Positions 26,486-39,609 are shown, counted from the first letter of the stretch. The stretch is DNA of 64,000 nt from Liolophura sinensis (GCF_032854445.1 NC_088301.1:14008281-14072280); one strand, 5' to 3'. The notes: generated by a model from the letters alone, not told the origin. Made by a program: numbers and translations.

Positions 26486-26703
26486 ACATGTATTTTATTT
26501 ATTTGATTGGTGTTTTACGCCATACTCAAGAATATTTCACTTATATGACGGTGGCCAGCATTATGTGGGGAGCAAACCTGAGAGAGCTCAAATAAAAGCT
26601 ACGACCATCCTCAGGTTGCTGGCAGACCTTCCCACATATGAAGAGAGGAAGCCAGCATGAGCTGGACTTGAACTCACAGAATGAACCGAGCCACAGAGGA
26701 CTC
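26486..26703 (-). mobile_element. SINE family A downstream of LIG4
   Basis: TTATTTGATTGGTGTTTTAC tail, GGTGGCCAGCATTATG body and GAGCTGGACTTGAACTCACA. The head is shortened, ending GAGCCACAGAGGACTC. Confidence 0.9.
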
Positions 26704-27577
26704 TGTTTACATGTAGATTAGCCTATTTCTTCAAGCTTTTCAACCTCCTCTGCAACCAGTATTTTGCAACATTCTGAGAGAACTATGGGGAGTAGAGAAG
26801 TAATGTGCATAGTTTTATGAAGCTTGCATCTTTAAGAACACGAACAAATCTGTTTCAGGGACATTTTTACAATATTGATATGCATAAATTCCTCTGGAAA
26901 AAGTGCTTTGTGGTTGAAAAGATTTACAGTATGTGTAGCATCACACGGTGCAAATAAGTGGTCAATTCTGTCATTGTTTTCATACTTCAAATACTTTCTT
27001 CATCTTAATGGATTCATAGAAAGTAAAATGGAAATCAAAGATCTACGCTGTTTAGGTCTGCGGGCTTAGCATAATGACATACAACCGACGACCGAATACT
27101 GCAACATGTACGACTTTAATTGACTGGTGTACTCGCCACTTCATCAAGTGCCCTTGGGTCACAATGAAATTGTGGATCTAGATCATGCACATGGACATAT
27201 CCATAACATACACTGTGGGTGAAATGAAGAAAAGTAGGCCACGGAATATTTTTTCCTTTTTATGGGATATATTTTACATCTCTTCATTGCTGCGCTGTTT
27301 TATTCATATTTTCCATTAATGGTGGGAAATGGTATTCACAGTGATTGTATTCAGCAGAATGAACATGGTGCCCCCACTCAAACTCATTCCTCACAGATTT
27401 GCCTTGACAGTTATCACCACTGACGTCCCCACACCCCTCACCTCTCACCTAAGCCTTATTAATTTCCAAACTGACCACTGGGCCTGAGGAAGATTATGGT
27501 TTAATTTAAAAGAAGAAGAAGTTTTATTATGGTTTTATGTGTTAGGACACATCTTAAGCTGCATATTTAGAAAATTA

Positions 27578-27838
27578 CTTTCATATTTATATATTTGATT
27601 GGTGCTTTACACCAGACTCAAGAATATTTCACTTATACAAAAGCAACCAGCATTAAGGTGAGAGCTAACGGGGAGAGCCTGGAGGAAACCCACAACATCC
27701 ACAGACTGCTGGAAGAACTTCCCTTAGACAGCTGGAAAGGAAGCTAGCATGAGCTGGAGTTGAACTTACAATGACCACATTGGTGAGAGGCTCCTGGGTC
27801 ATTCCACCGCACGCTAACCGCCTTGGCTACAGAGAACC
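27578..27838 (-). mobile_element. SINE family A, near full length
   Basis: Runs from TTGATTGGTGCTTTACACCA through the body to GAGGCTCCTGGGTCATTCCA and GCTAACCGCCTTGGCTACAG, the complement of the tRNA-like head. One of the most complete copies, although diverged. Confidence 0.9.
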
Positions 27839-28457
27839 CATATTTAGAATAAATAAAAACCATATTTCATGAATCTTTTAACAGTTGAAGCAAAAAGTGT
27901 AGGTTACATGTACATTGGTCAGCATATGCGAAAGTCTGCAAATATTTTTAGAACTGTCTAATTGAAAGTTTCTGTGCATAGACTGTTTGTACATAATATA
28001 TGGATAGGCTTGTAAAAAGTTGAAATATACAGATGTAACACCCCTGGTATTTGTTCCATTCTCATTTAGGTGACATCAGTTTTATTTTGTGTTTTACAGG
28101 CGAGTTGTCACTAAAATACCTACAAATATAATAAAAATAAAATTGAAAACCCATCTTATTTTGTTCAGTCTCAGTGTTTTTTTTTTATGATTTTCCTCTT
28201 TTTTTTTTTTTTCTTTTTTTTTTTCTCAAGGCTTTCTTATCACATTAATACGTTTTCAACAGCACAAATGGCTAGGGCACTTCACATTTCCTGCAAATTA
28301 GAGGATTTTTTTCGTTTTTATTTTTATACCCTCCGATGACACTGGAAAAAGTTCATTCTACTTGTCAAACAAAACTTTAAATTGGTGTGGCCTTACTGAC
28401 TTTTTTTAAAGCCTGGTTTTGGTATATAAGTGACAAATTATGCATCAAACTGCATTT

Positions 28458-28550
28458 GAATTTTATTTATTTATTTCATTGGTGTTTTATGCTGTACTCA
28501 AGAATATTTCACTTTTACGCTGGTGAGCAGCAATATGGTGGGAGAAGACT
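28458..28550 (-). mobile_element. SINE family A tail fragment upstream of OMA1
   Basis: TTTATTTCATTGGTGTTTTA, then CTCAAGAATATTTCAC and GTGGGAGAAGAC. The rest is absent. Confidence 0.8.
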
Positions 28551-28918
28551 CCAGTGAGGCAGCACTGTAAATGTTTTGGCACAGGAAGACACTGTTGTGC
28601 TATAATAATTGATATAACTGAAAAAGACATTAACTCTCTGCAAAAGAACAAACAAATGTGATGAGCCAAGTCTGCATTTCAGAAGTCTCGCGAGTTCATG
28701 CAAATATTGACGGGACAAACTAATGGGAGCTTTTAAGGTACTTGCTAGACTGAACATACATCTTGCCAGGTCTGAGCCGGTAGCAGCTCCCGTAAAATCA
28801 CATATTTTAGCAGCAGTATGCGTGAGAGCCCCCACCCTGTCTCGCCCAAACCTGCGTGAACTGGTGAGACTCCTGAAATGCTGAATCGGCTTATAGAAAG
28901 GGATCGCTTGAAAACTTC

Positions 28919-29127
28919 AGGGCCCAGTTGTTCAAAAGAGTATTAGCTAAACGGGTATACTTTATCTTCAACGTTTTAGCCAAACCCTGCAGTATAACAG
29001 CATCAGTTTTAGTTCATACTTGATATAATGTTACAAATTTTTTTAAGGTCAAGTGCAAAATTAAAGACTTGGCTTAAAGTTAAAATCGGTATTAAGTCTT
29101 AAACCAGTTTTGAACAACTACGCCCAC
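28919..29127. mobile_element. MITE family F in the OMA1 5' flank
   Basis: Left terminus AGGGCCCAGTTGTTCAAAAG; right terminus TTTTGAACAACTACGCCCA, its inverted copy with a few changes. About 209 bp, AT-rich interior. A half copy lies at 63816-63938. Confidence 0.75.
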
Positions 29128-29392
29128 TGGTACTGTGTGCAAACAAGAGAAGACTACTCCGCTTTAAATATTCCCGCTTGGAAAGAATCGCCTCCCTTGG
29201 ATTGCCTCATTTCCTCGTTGATCAGACTTGACGACGCAGTGATAACGAAACCGCGTGGACAGAGCTCACGAGTGAATGTCAAACAAATCTGGTCGACCAA
29301 CGATGAAATCTGTCAAGAAACGTGTTTAGTGAGCAGTTAGTTTGTGTCTGGCAACTATCACAGGGGTGTCTTATCCGGTTTGTGGTAAAAAC
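29128..29392 (+). promoter_or_regulatory. OMA1 5' flank / 5' UTR
   Basis: A 265-base stretch richer in CpG than its surroundings, between a MITE and the OMA1 start codon. It contains TTGACGACGCAGTGATAACG (CRE/bZIP-like half sites) and no TATA box. It is the only non-repeat sequence close to the start, so it probably holds the core promoter. Confidence 0.4.
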
Positions 29393-32300
29393 ATGGCAAC
29401 TGCTGTTTATTTTTCTGGACGATCGTGTTTGCAACGTTTTTTATCGCACAGAACTTGTAACACCAGCATTACTTGTGCAAGACTTGTAAGAAGAAAAAGT
29501 GCCTGTCAAACGACACAAACTGTTAGAATTTATCACCGTCCTTGCAACTTTGAAAACTATCGGCCCTACCTTCAAAGACGTTCGTATTCATCTCTTGTCT
29601 CGAAAACATGCCCAGTTTTTTGTCATCTTCGAAACCCCAGAGCACCTTGTGTTGGGGGATTGTGTATAGGCTTCCCTGGGGACAGAACGCAGAGGTTTCG
29701 TCCCTTCCGCACCACCCCACGGGCATACATTCCTCCCTTCATCTGGGTATTTCTGCAACCAGTTGCCAAGTTAACGGCTTTACTCACAGGCCGGTAAGAT
29801 CATATAGGTTATGAATTGAGCTGATTTTATATTATCATGAGAAAAAGTTTTAACTTGACATTTAATACGCTTTAATATTGTCTTATCTTTAATTCGTCAA
29901 TCAAATAAATACATAAAAAAAATAATAAATTCTTCAGGGACTTAATGCTAAAGGTCAGTGATTTACCCTGGTTTCGTCCATCTATAAAGTTGACTTATAT
30001 ATTAGTTTAAAAAATTTTGAGTATGGTGTGAAACAAAAAGTGAAAGAAATCGATAAATATATCTTGTCATGTGTCACCTGCCATCATGGTTACTGTACTG
30101 GTGGCTACAGTGAACAGTAGACTAAATGTAATTCACAGCGGGTGCTGGTTAATTCTCAAGAGGGAAGCCAATGGAAAGAAAGCAGTTCTCTTCGTCAAGC
30201 TCACTACATTTATGACATAAATATACATAAAATATAACTTTTTATGGGGCCAGTGGGCTTGGAGTGATTAATGAATGGGAACTGATGGCATCATTGACTC
30301 TCTACAGTGTCACTATAGCTCCATTAAGTCTAACCTATAGAGTACATATAACTGAATTCATATATTTCTGTTCAAGAATAGTTTAAAAAGTTTAATTTAT
30401 TCTGTATTTTTCTTTAACTCTAGTTTTATCCTAATTAAAAAGCAGAAATGCAAGTTTTGCCTTAGTCTAGGTTGAAGTTAATTCTACATATGTGTTCACA
30501 ATACTCATATGTGTTTACAATACACTTTTTGAACAGCCAAGTTGTTTCCAAAGCAAACATTTATGTGCAGTGGCCAAACTAGCCTAGCTGACCAAATGTA
30601 TAGGCCCTACAGACATATAACACATCGATCATCGCCATTCAAGCTGAAGCCTCTGTAGTCTCTCGCTCATTCAGGTACATGTGTACTTATGAGATCTCCA
30701 TGTACATTGACAAAAAATGCAAGAAATGATCAAATGTACTGAGATTAGTGTATGTATCCGTAGCTTTGACACGATACCTGTTTTCAGTAACTGTTTTTGC
30801 TCGTTTTTTTTAGTTCGTCCCAATTTGCTCGTTTGAAATTCATAGTAATATTAATAATATATGGTGTTCAATTGATTCATTGAATATTTTATTTACACTT
30901 GGCTAAGTACACCAACAGAATATTTGATTTCATAATGTCACTTTTGTTTCCCCAGATCTTTTCGGAAATGGCACAAAATGCTACCAGAACACAAGAAAAT
31001 CTTAACGTGGGCTAATGTCAGAAAGCACTGGTACTGGCTGGTGTTTGCTGGTCTGGCGTGCTCGGGGTTGATATATGCCTACTACCTGAGTCATCTACAG
31101 GAAACACCAGTCACGCACAGAATCCGCTTCATTGTTGTCACCGATGAACAGTTCATCAAAATAGCACAGCACCAAGCAGAGACAGTGAGATTTCCATTTA
31201 GTTAAAGCATGTTACTAAATAAAGTATTTCAAATGCGTTGAATGACCGTTAATTTTGCCCATGATGAAACTGGAAAATCTGCCTGTTTCAGTGAGTTTTC
31301 TTAATCTTAGAATGGTGTTTTGAAGGTACGGTGACGCCTTAGTGGAAAAACCTAAGTTCCAGCATCAAAAGTAATATTGTATAACATTTGTTTGCCTCCA
31401 GAAATGCTTTTTTTTTTACCTGCATTTTAAATCATTTGCAATATTTTAGAAATCTTTGATAACAGTTTGTGCAGAAGTATGCTGATATATGCTTGCCAAC
31501 CTCGCACCCATATTACAAAAGCGTTGTGGAGATCACCAGGCGATTGGTGTCCAGCAACCATGATTTCCCGCGGATCAAGGAGCGCACGTGGACCGTCAAC
31601 ATCGTGGATGATCCGGAGAGAAATGCATTTGTGTTACCTGTAAGTATAAAACCACACCCATAGCGCCTGTAAGTATAGAACTACGTCCATGTTTTCAAAT
31701 CAGAATGCATTGTTGTTAGTTGTAAGTCTATAGGACCACATCCATGTGTTTAAATCAGAATGCATTGTTGTTACTTGTAAGTCTATAGGACCACATCCAT
31801 ATCCATGTGTTTAAATCAGAATGCATTGTTGTTACTTGTAAGTCTATAGGACCACATCCATATCCATGTGTTTAAATCAGAATGCATTGTTGTTACTTGT
31901 AAGTCTATAGGACCACATCCATGTTTTCAAATCAGAATGCATTGTTGTTAGTTGTAAGTCTATAGGACCACATCCATGTGTTTAAATCAGAATGCATTGT
32001 TGTTACTTGTAAGTCTATAGGACCACATCCATGTGTTTAAATCAGAATGCATTGTTGTTACTTGTAAGCCTATAGAACCACATCCATGTGTTTAAATCAG
32101 AATGCGTTTGTGTTACCTGTAAGTATGGAACCACATCCATTTGTTTAAATCAGAGTGTGTTTGTGTTACCTGTGAGCACTGAACCACACCCATATGTTTA
32201 AATTAGAATGCGTTTGTGTTACCTGTAAGTATAGGACCACACCCATGTGTTTAAATCTGAATATGTTTGTGTAACCTTAAGTACAGAACCACACTTGTGT

Positions 32301-35300
32301 ATTTAAATCAGAGATCATGTATGAACAACACTCAAACATGCTTCCTTATTAGTGGGCACTTGCTGGTCAAATGAGCTAATGGTTACTATGAAAAAGGTCT
32401 GTGAGGTTTGCAGATTCAAACCCAGTCTCTAGTACTTTGTCTTGGCTTTATATCCAGAGGTGTGTCAGGTACAGACTCTTTGTAAACAATGTAAGCGCTG
32501 TAGATTTTTGCTCTGACAGACAGGTCACATTTTCGTGTTCACGGGCCTGATAAAGACGACAGATAATGAAGATCAGCTGGCCGCTGTGATCGGACATGAG
32601 CTGGCCCATGCTCTTCTCTCACACGCTGTAAGTCGTCATGTCCTTCTGTGACGTACGGGATGGTGTGCTTTGTTCTTGTGTAATGTATGTGTAGGAGCAA
32701 CATTATCTCTAAAAAAACTACTTTAAACATTCTTTGTTATCACATACCTTATCACATTTTTCTTTCATGTGACTTCACAGTGCATTCAAAATTATTTTGA
32801 CGTGCTTAGTGGCTGTTCAAAATTCTTCTATTTTAATTCCTCAACAATTTTCTCATATGAAAGAGCAACTTTCAGTTTCAGGGCTTCACAAAAAGTATGA
32901 TTTTATCAGCTCACACAGAATAATACCTTCAGAATATGCTTGAATAAACACCTTGTAAACATGCAAAATGGTTGAAGAATTACAGTAGTAGTTTACAGTC
33001 TAAAATCTTAGCCAGATGTCTAATGTTGATGACTATTTAGCCATTCAGAGCAGAAAACAACTATGTATCTAGATTGAGTGCAGTGGTTTCTTGTGCAATT
33101 TGACATAATGATAGCAGCTCACTAAGTTTTGTAAATGATTTCGTATTCATTATCAGGTACTTGTTATGCCAGGTACACAGTGTGCCTGCCAGCCTGCCTG
33201 TCTGTGTGTCTTGTTGTCTCTGTGTACACTGTGTGTTTAAGTGTCTGCCAGTCTGTGTGTCTGCCAGTCTGTGTGCCAGCCTATCTGACTGTCTCTGTTT
33301 GTCTGTGTGTCTGCTTGTCTGTGTGCCTGCCTGTCTCTCTGTTTGTCTTCTTGTCTCTGTGTACACTGTGTGTTTATGTGTCTGTCAGCCTGTGTGTCTG
33401 CCTGTCTGTGTGCCAGCCTGTGTGTCTGTCTCTGTTTATCTATGTTTCTGCATGTCTTTCTGCCCGTCCGGCTGCCTCTGTCTCTTTGTTTACCAGCCTG
33501 TGTGTCTTTGTGTACCAGCCTGTCTGTTTCTGTTTGTCTATGTGTCTGCTTGTCTGTTTGTGTGCTTGTTTTTCTGTAAGCGTGTCTGTCTGCTTGTGTG
33601 TCTGCTTGTCTGCCTGTCTCTCTGTCTGCTTGTCTCTGTGTACGCTGTCTGTCCATCTGTCCGTGTCTCTCTGTGTACCAGCCTGTCTACATGTGTGTCT
33701 CTGTGTGTCTGTGTGCCAGCCTGTCTGTGTGCCACCATGTTCGTCTGTCTTTCTTTGTGTATAACTCTCCTGTGTTGATATTCCCAGGCTGAACAACTAA
33801 GCTTTGCCCAACTTGTGGACTGGATGATCATTGCTGTAATGGCTGCTATCTGGGCCGTCATGCCTACTGACGGAATTGCCGTAGTCACACAGTGGTTCTA
33901 CAATAAAGTGGTGGATGTAGGTGGAAACAGTATATATAGGCCTTACCAAGACTTGTCCTGAATTAGAAAAGGTTTTAAGAGTTTCAGAGGTTTTTAAGAG
34001 AAATTTCCCTAGTCTACAGGTAGTTCATGTAACTTTGAACTTGACTTTAAGAGATAAGAAGTTTATCAGCATAGATCATTTGGAGTCTCCATTGCAAATT
34101 TTTGTCCAACTATTTATTTTCGAAATTGCATGTGCTGTTTTTTTATAAAATGTGTAATACTGATTTATGTAAGTTTTGTTTATGAATATGTAATCAGAGT
34201 GATAATGCTATTAATATGCTTCCAGACAAGTAGAATATGTCTGACTTTGGCTCACTGGTGTAATGGGTAGAGTTCCATTCAGTGCTGACAGCTAGATGAG
34301 GGAGAGAGTGAGAGAGTGAGTGCTTGGGGTTTAACGTCGTATTTAACAATTTTTCAGTCATATGCCAATGAAGGAATCCTTAGAGTGCATGTAATATGCC
34401 TCCTTGTAGCAGGATGGATTTCCTGCCGCTCTTTTATCCAGTGCTGCTTCTCTGAGACACCTTACCAAAGGCAAGTAAGCCGCCCTGCCCCAGCCATTAT
34501 ACTGATATGGGTCAACCAGTCGCTGAACGCCAAGTTACAACTCCCTCTTTTAAAGTCTTAGGTGTTACTCAACCCAGGATTGACCTTGGGTCTGCTGCTC
34601 CCGAAGCAGATGCTCTACCAACTGTGCTATCAGGGCTGGTGACAGCTAGATGAAGTCAGCTACTTAAATCCTAAGGAGTGGTTTTCCATGCATCTACTTT
34701 TGATTTCCTTCCTGTATAGACCAGGCCCCCGGATCACGAAGCGATCTTAGGCTTAAGTCAAAATTTCAATAACTAAACTTGTTATGTTCCCTTCTGTTAT
34801 TTTAGTTTAAATTTGTTTTACCTTGACTTACCCAGAATTTACAGTGTCAAGCAATATTTTGGCCTTGTTATATGAGAAATAACACTTTGAAAGTGATTTG
34901 AAATTTTGACTTAAGTCTAAGAGTGCTTTGTGATCACTGGGCCTGTAGTTTGAAATGTTTGGCAGTATGTTGTACTGGACATCAATCATGAAATATTGTT
35001 GTTGTGTTTTTTCAGTTCACCCTTCATCTGCCTTACAGCAGGAAGCTAGAGTCAGAAGCTGATAAAGTAGGACTTCAGCTGTGTGCTAAGGTAAGAAAAC
35101 TGTGCTGACAAGTTTGCTGAAATAGTTCAGCAGATTGCAGTGGAATCCACTCTTAGTCAAACAGTGGGAGGATTTCTGCCAGCCAAGGAACGTGTATGTA
35201 AAAAGACATCAAAATTGGTTTACCATAAAGAGATAACATGTTGATAGAGCACTTGGTGAGTTAGGTCTATGGGGTTATGTTTATGTAAAAACATAGCATG

Positions 35301-37714
35301 TATTGCAAGTATTGGTGTACCATGTTTTTCTGTGTGCTGTCCGGAACATACAGTTGTTGTCCGGAGCGTGACATGGTTGTTCATAATCCCTGTCCATTTC
35401 TTCATCCGATGCATGTGAGTTTAATGATATGCTTCACCTTGCAAATGTTGACTACACCAAAATTTCTCCATGAAAACATGTTGGAATTTACACTAACAGC
35501 AGGCAAAGTTGTAAGATGAACAGGCAGTGTACACCCTGGGTTCTGCCAGGTATCCATCCACTATAATGCTGGCCGCCGCCGTATAAGTGAAATATTCTTG
35601 AGTACGGCGTAAAACACCAATCAAATAAAAAAACAGTAGATGCCCTCGGAAGCGAATGACCATCAGTTGTTACAAAATTCTTGACTTATGCCCGTATCAA
35701 ACTCTAAACACTGCATCATTTTGTTCGTGTTTTCTTGTCTTTCCAGGCGTGTTTTGACGTGCGAGAAAGCTCTGCCTTTTGGACCATCATGGACTGCCTG
35801 GCTCGTCTGGAGGGGGCCAAGACTCCGGAGTGGCTGTCCACACACCCCGCCAACGACACACGTGTTAAGCACCTCGACTTCATCATGCCCAAGGTACAGT
35901 GGGCGCATATGTGCGTCTCTTTTGTTAACTCCCTTGAGCAAAGTACAGGGGTAGCTTTATGTAGTACTGTGAGCATGAGTGTCCTATAACAGAGAAAGCA
36001 ACGTTATGGGCGATATTTCAAAAAGTACAGCACATGTTGAGCTCAGGTTTGGTTTACAGGCATAAAAGTAGAAAAACAAGTTGGGATTTGCAATGAGCAT
36101 ACTTATTACCTTAAATAACTGGTTTCACGACTTAGGTTTTCGTGTATAGGAAGCAGTGTTAAAGGGAGTGTCACAAATAGAACAGCGTGTTTTTGTGTAT
36201 ACATGAAAAGCAAAATAACAAGAGGTTTATGGTCTATCCGTCACGCCCTTTGTGCATATTAATTACTGTTAATTACAACATTCCTGACTTTCACGTCTCA
36301 TTTATGTATTTGCTTTAAAACAAATATGTTCAGTGTTGTTTTCAGGATTGCTGGGGTGTGGTCAGGTCAGGTCATCTCTTTCTCAGAAAACAAAGTGTCT
36401 AAGTTACAAAGTGTTTAGCCTTATGTTTTCCAGAAGTTAAAGGTGGAGTCAAACAGAAGTACCATCAAACCTTTTACTTGTATTAAAGACTTAAACCTTT
36501 TTTGCATGTTTGCAAGATGATTAATCAAGATTTATTCTGTGTACACGGATAAAATTATGCTTTTTGTGAAGCCCTGAGATTGGCCAATCCAACCCATGTA
36601 GTTTTGCCTCCAAAAGCCAATTTAAGATGCGTAAATTGCTCTTAAAGTTGGTCTTAAATATGCTTAAAGGTTGAGGAACTAGGGTTAGTTGTGTCTGTTT
36701 GCCGTGACCAGCCATCATTAGCTCACAGATGTGTACACATCCATAGGTTTACAAGTAGCAGAAGTTCTCTGCAAAACTGCCGTGCAACAAAATGAATTCA
36801 ATATTATGTGCTTTCAGCGTCGAAACACTCAATATCTTGGGAATTAACCTAACAGTAATTTTGGCTTCCAAAATGAGAGAGCAATGATTTTTTTTTTGCA
36901 TTCAGTAGGGACAGTAAATACAAGTGGCAGAGCCTTGTGATTTGAAAGCAACATGTAAAATAGAGTGTTTTTGTAAAAAAAAATGGGTTTAAAGTGTAAC
37001 AAAAAGTCTATTTAAAAATTTGAGTAGGGTAGCAGTAGTAAGAATTTTGACTTCATTGAGCGCTGGTATTGTAGGTGTTGTTCAGTCTTCGATGGAATGC
37101 TGTATACAGTGCCTGGTGACTTCAGCATGGCATTGCAGTGAGGTAGCGCCATAAATATGTCATCATTACAAAGAAACATCATGTGGAAGCGCGTGGCCTT
37201 GGGTAGTAAAAGGAAAGTTTTGGTTTCATGAGATCCTCCAAGGTTTGCATTAGAGGCATTCACACCCTGCAAATTTGTTATAATTGATAAAAGCAAACCA
37301 CAGAACTTTAATGTTTATTATATTATTACCCATCTTTTGAAGCACAAAGGCTTTGAAACTTGAGTAGCTTTTGAAGATCTCTACTGCTTTTTTTTTCCAT
37401 CTTATTGGCTATGATAATCTAGGCCTACCTATGGCAAGGGAATACATGTTGTTTTCCACACCTGTTTGGACAAAGTGTACAGGTCCACTTTATCAGTGTA
37501 TCACAGTTATTCATTTCTACCTGTAAAGTGATTATGTTTTCAGATGATAGAGCAGAGGGCTGCATGCTCCTGTCCACAACTCCCAGCCCTTGACCCACGG
37601 GACAGAGTTTTACCAGTAAAGAAAAAGACAGACTCGGTTGTGAGGGCATTGCAGACAGGAGTGAACCTACAGCAGGTGCATGTGGTTAAGCCCAGGACCC
37701 CTCAGTCAGCTTAA
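29393..37714 (+). CDS. OMA1: OMA1 zinc metalloendopeptidase, mitochondrial, 8 coding exons, complete
   Basis: M48 family protease of the mitochondrial inner membrane; in animals it cleaves OPA1 and DELE1 under stress. Exons: 29393-29793, 30956-31184, 31475-31639, 32520-32627, 33788-33916, 35016-35090, 35747-35893, 37544-37714. All introns are GT-AG and phases agree, giving 474 aa (human 524). The N-terminus is Arg/Ser-rich and acid-poor (MATAVYFSGRSC), as expected for a mitochondrial targeting sequence. A membrane segment lies at about 159-178 (WYWLVFAGLACSGLIYAYYL). The zinc site is HELAH at 291-295, with the third ligand Glu358 in LESEAD (355-360). A second hydrophobic stretch (WMIIAVMAAIWAVM) follows in exon 5. 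WLSTHP in exon 7 is the conserved late family motif. The start is the first in-frame ATG giving a targeting sequence. No damage is seen; the gene looks active. Confidence 0.95.
31622..32320. repeat. 53-61-bp minisatellite derived from the OMA1 exon 3 donor junction
   Basis: Begins with the true end of exon 3 (AATGCATTTGTGTTACCT, then GTAAGT) and continues through intron 3 as about 12 copies, with unit starts near 31704, 31759, 31820, 31881, 31936, 31991, 32046, 32101, 32154, 32207 and 32260. Each unit repeats the exon-end sequence (NAFVLP codons, intact in late units) and a donor such as GTAAGTAT or GTAAGTCT. Two units have an extra ATCCAT. Confidence 0.9.
32832..32987. mobile_element. MITE family D in OMA1 intron 4, internally deleted
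   Basis: TTTTAATTCCTCAACAATTT left end and GGTTGAAGAATTACAGTAG right end, about 155 bp. It lacks part of the left interior. Confidence 0.75.
33170..33775. repeat. CTGT/CCTG-rich low-complexity array in OMA1 intron 4
   Basis: Irregular repetition of TGTCTGTGTG, TGCCTGTCTG and CCAGCCTG for about 600 bases, ending just before exon 5. Long open frames on both strands, rich in Cys/Val/Ser or in Thr/Gln/Arg, come only from the repeat. Confidence 0.9.
34297..34645 (-). mobile_element. SINE family B, full length, in OMA1 intron 5
   Basis: On the + strand it starts with GTGAGTGCTTGGGGTTTAAC and ends with the complement of a tRNA-like head. Read on the - strand the head is GCCCTGATAGCACAGTTGG, with anticodon-loop-like TTCGGGA and B box GGTCAATCC, resembling tRNA-Pro(CGG). 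About 350 bp. Confidence 0.85.
34726..34947. mobile_element. MITE family G in OMA1 intron 5
   Basis: Left terminus CAGGCCCCCGGATCACGAAG then CTTAAGTCAAAATTTCA. The right end carries the inverse, TGAAATTTTGACTTAAGTC then GTGATCACTGGGCCTG. Inverted repeats are about 45 bp, imperfect, in a 222-bp element. Confidence 0.75.
35541..35633 (+). mobile_element. SINE family A tail fragment in OMA1 intron 6
   Basis: CACTATAATGCTGGCCGCCG, then TTGAGTACGGCGTAAAACAC and CAATCAAAT. The head is missing; the tail is nearly consensus. Confidence 0.9.
36481..36685. mobile_element. MITE family D in OMA1 intron 7
   Basis: Interior GATAAAATTATGCTTTTTGT and CATGTAGTTTTGCCTCC match other copies. Left TTAAACCTTTTTTGCATG and right AAAGGTTGAGGAACTAG are diverged termini. 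Confidence 0.7.
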
Positions 37715-37881
37715 CATGTGTCGGACAGCTATGTAGACCGTCAATATTCCCCGCTCTAATAATCTGTGGATGGCAGATGACAGATACATGCCCTTCAGAC
37801 AGACTGCTAGCCTAAAATGTGAGACAGTGTCCATGCAGCACTTGTTAACACCAGTTAGTTTGTGCAAATGTTCACATTTCA

Positions 37882-37950
37882 GTTTTATTTGATTTATGTG
37901 ATTGATGTTCCGCAGGTTGCTGGCAGACCTTCCCACGTACGGCCAGAGCA
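37882..37950 (-). mobile_element. SINE family A remnant with internal deletion
   Basis: A tail-like TTTATTTGATTTATGTGATT is joined directly to CGCAGGTTGCTGGCAGACCT, removing the central body. Confidence 0.7.
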
Positions 37951-38419
37951 TTTCATTTTTATATTGTCTGTACAATGTACAAGTCATACTCTGAGTGTCA
38001 CCATTGGCATCCAGTCACAGAAGGCAATGTTAAAGTAAATGTTAGGGTGGTATTTTAAAATGTACTGCTTGTATTGAGCTCAGGTTTTGCACACATATAG
38101 AGCACAATAACACGAGGGGAATGTTCCATCATTAGTACGCTGTGTGCATATTAATTACCGTAAAATTACAAATTTCATTACTGTATGTATTGAGCTGAAG
38201 TTTTGCATGCTTGTGTCTCCTGCAGGCAAGTTTTTTTGGTAGCCTTGCCAACAAACCTAAGTTTCCTATGTCTGCCATATTACAAGTGACGAATGCTGAG
38301 TGTCGTAGATTTGAACTGGTAGCTGGCTAACAGTATGTCCTCAGATAGCCCAGAAAGCTCCCAGCCATGGAGACTATCTAGAATATACTGACGTCTTCAC
38401 ATGACTATTCTGGACAGCA

Positions 38420-38855
38420 CACTGCAAGTGTGACTTTAGGTTACTTCAAAAAGTGTGACATTAGGTAACTGCAAAAAGTATGACATTAGATAATTGCAAA
38501 AAGTGTTCTTTTTAGCTAACATCAAAAAGTGTGACATTAGGTTACTGCAAAAAGTGTGACATCAGATGACTGCAAAAAGTGTGACAGGTTACTGCAAAAA
38601 AAAGTGACATCAGGTTACTGCAAAAAAAGTGACATTAGGTTACTGCAGAAGTGTGAAATGAGATTATTACAAAAGGTGTGACATCAGATGACTGCAAAAA
38701 GTATGACATAGGTTACTGCAAAAAGTGTGACATTTGGTTAGTACAAAAATATGGCATTATGTTACTACCAAAAGTGACATTAGGTTTCTGCAAACATGTT
38801 ACATTAGGTTACTGCCAAAAATTTAACATTAGATTACGGCAAAAATGGAAAAAGT
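38420..38855. repeat. about 25-bp minisatellite
   Basis: Roughly 17 copies of ACATTAGGTTACTGCAAAAA then GTGTG, with scattered substitutions and one- or two-base indels. Confidence 0.85.
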
Positions 38856-39609
38856 GTAGAAAATGTAATATATGGAGCATAACCATGACCTCTGAGGTGC
38901 ATAGATCTACTCGTGCGTGGCAGGCCTTATACGTTTGATTTATTGAGTGCTTGATTTAAAATTTAAAGTGCACTTTGTCTTTTCCTTAGAACTGGAGTGG
39001 TGGGTGGAAACGGTACAGATGCTTTGGGATGACGTGTACATGTACCAAGCATAAAAAGCACTGTATTAAAGCTAACATTTCACCCAAAAGGTGAATATTT
39101 ACAGGAATACAGATGTTGTGAAGTATTGCTTTTGCTGAGGCTGCTTATGTTTATTCAGGAGGATATCATTCTGCACTCTGTATAAACCATGAAAACACCT
39201 TTCTGATCATCAGAATTCTCAGAATCCTGAAAATCAGTGGCTTAGTTGTGGACAAAATTCGAAATACAGTACTCTCATGGCCGCCCATAATCTGCATCTG
39301 AGCCTTATATTTGCAAAAACATTACATATTAAAGTGATTCAGACCATGGTAGTAATAAGATACAAGATTAAATACATATAAATATACATATAGATTTATT
39401 TTATGTTTATGTTTTATGTTTCGTGCTATTACACGATTTGTTTGTTTTTTTCATTAATAACTCTAACATGCTCGAGACTTAATTTGACTCCAATATTATA
39501 CTTAATTTGATATCCTGCAGACAACATTTTAAACTGGCTGGAGTGAAAAGCCCAAGAGTTGCCGAAGGATTTGTCAGGTTGCTGATCATTAACATATCAT
39601 TATCATACT

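Larger units (their letters stand above)
25493..28918. other. LIG4 3' flank and LIG4-OMA1 intergenic region
   Basis: No coding exon recognised. It holds the LIG4 3' UTR, three SINE A copies (26486, 27578, 28458) and T-rich tracts near 28180-28230. The - strand open frame at 28515-28835 is unrelated to any family I know. Confidence 0.5.

Noticed and set aside
33135-33888. Long open frames (over 200 codons on +, over 130 on -) in OMA1 intron 4
   Set aside because: They follow the CTGT/CCTG repeat on both strands in several frames, lie between proven exons of OMA1, and have the composition of simple sequence.
34575-34645. tRNA-Pro(CGG) gene on the - strand
   Set aside because: Good A/B boxes and anticodon-loop likeness, but it is the head of a full SINE family B element ending at the known tail.
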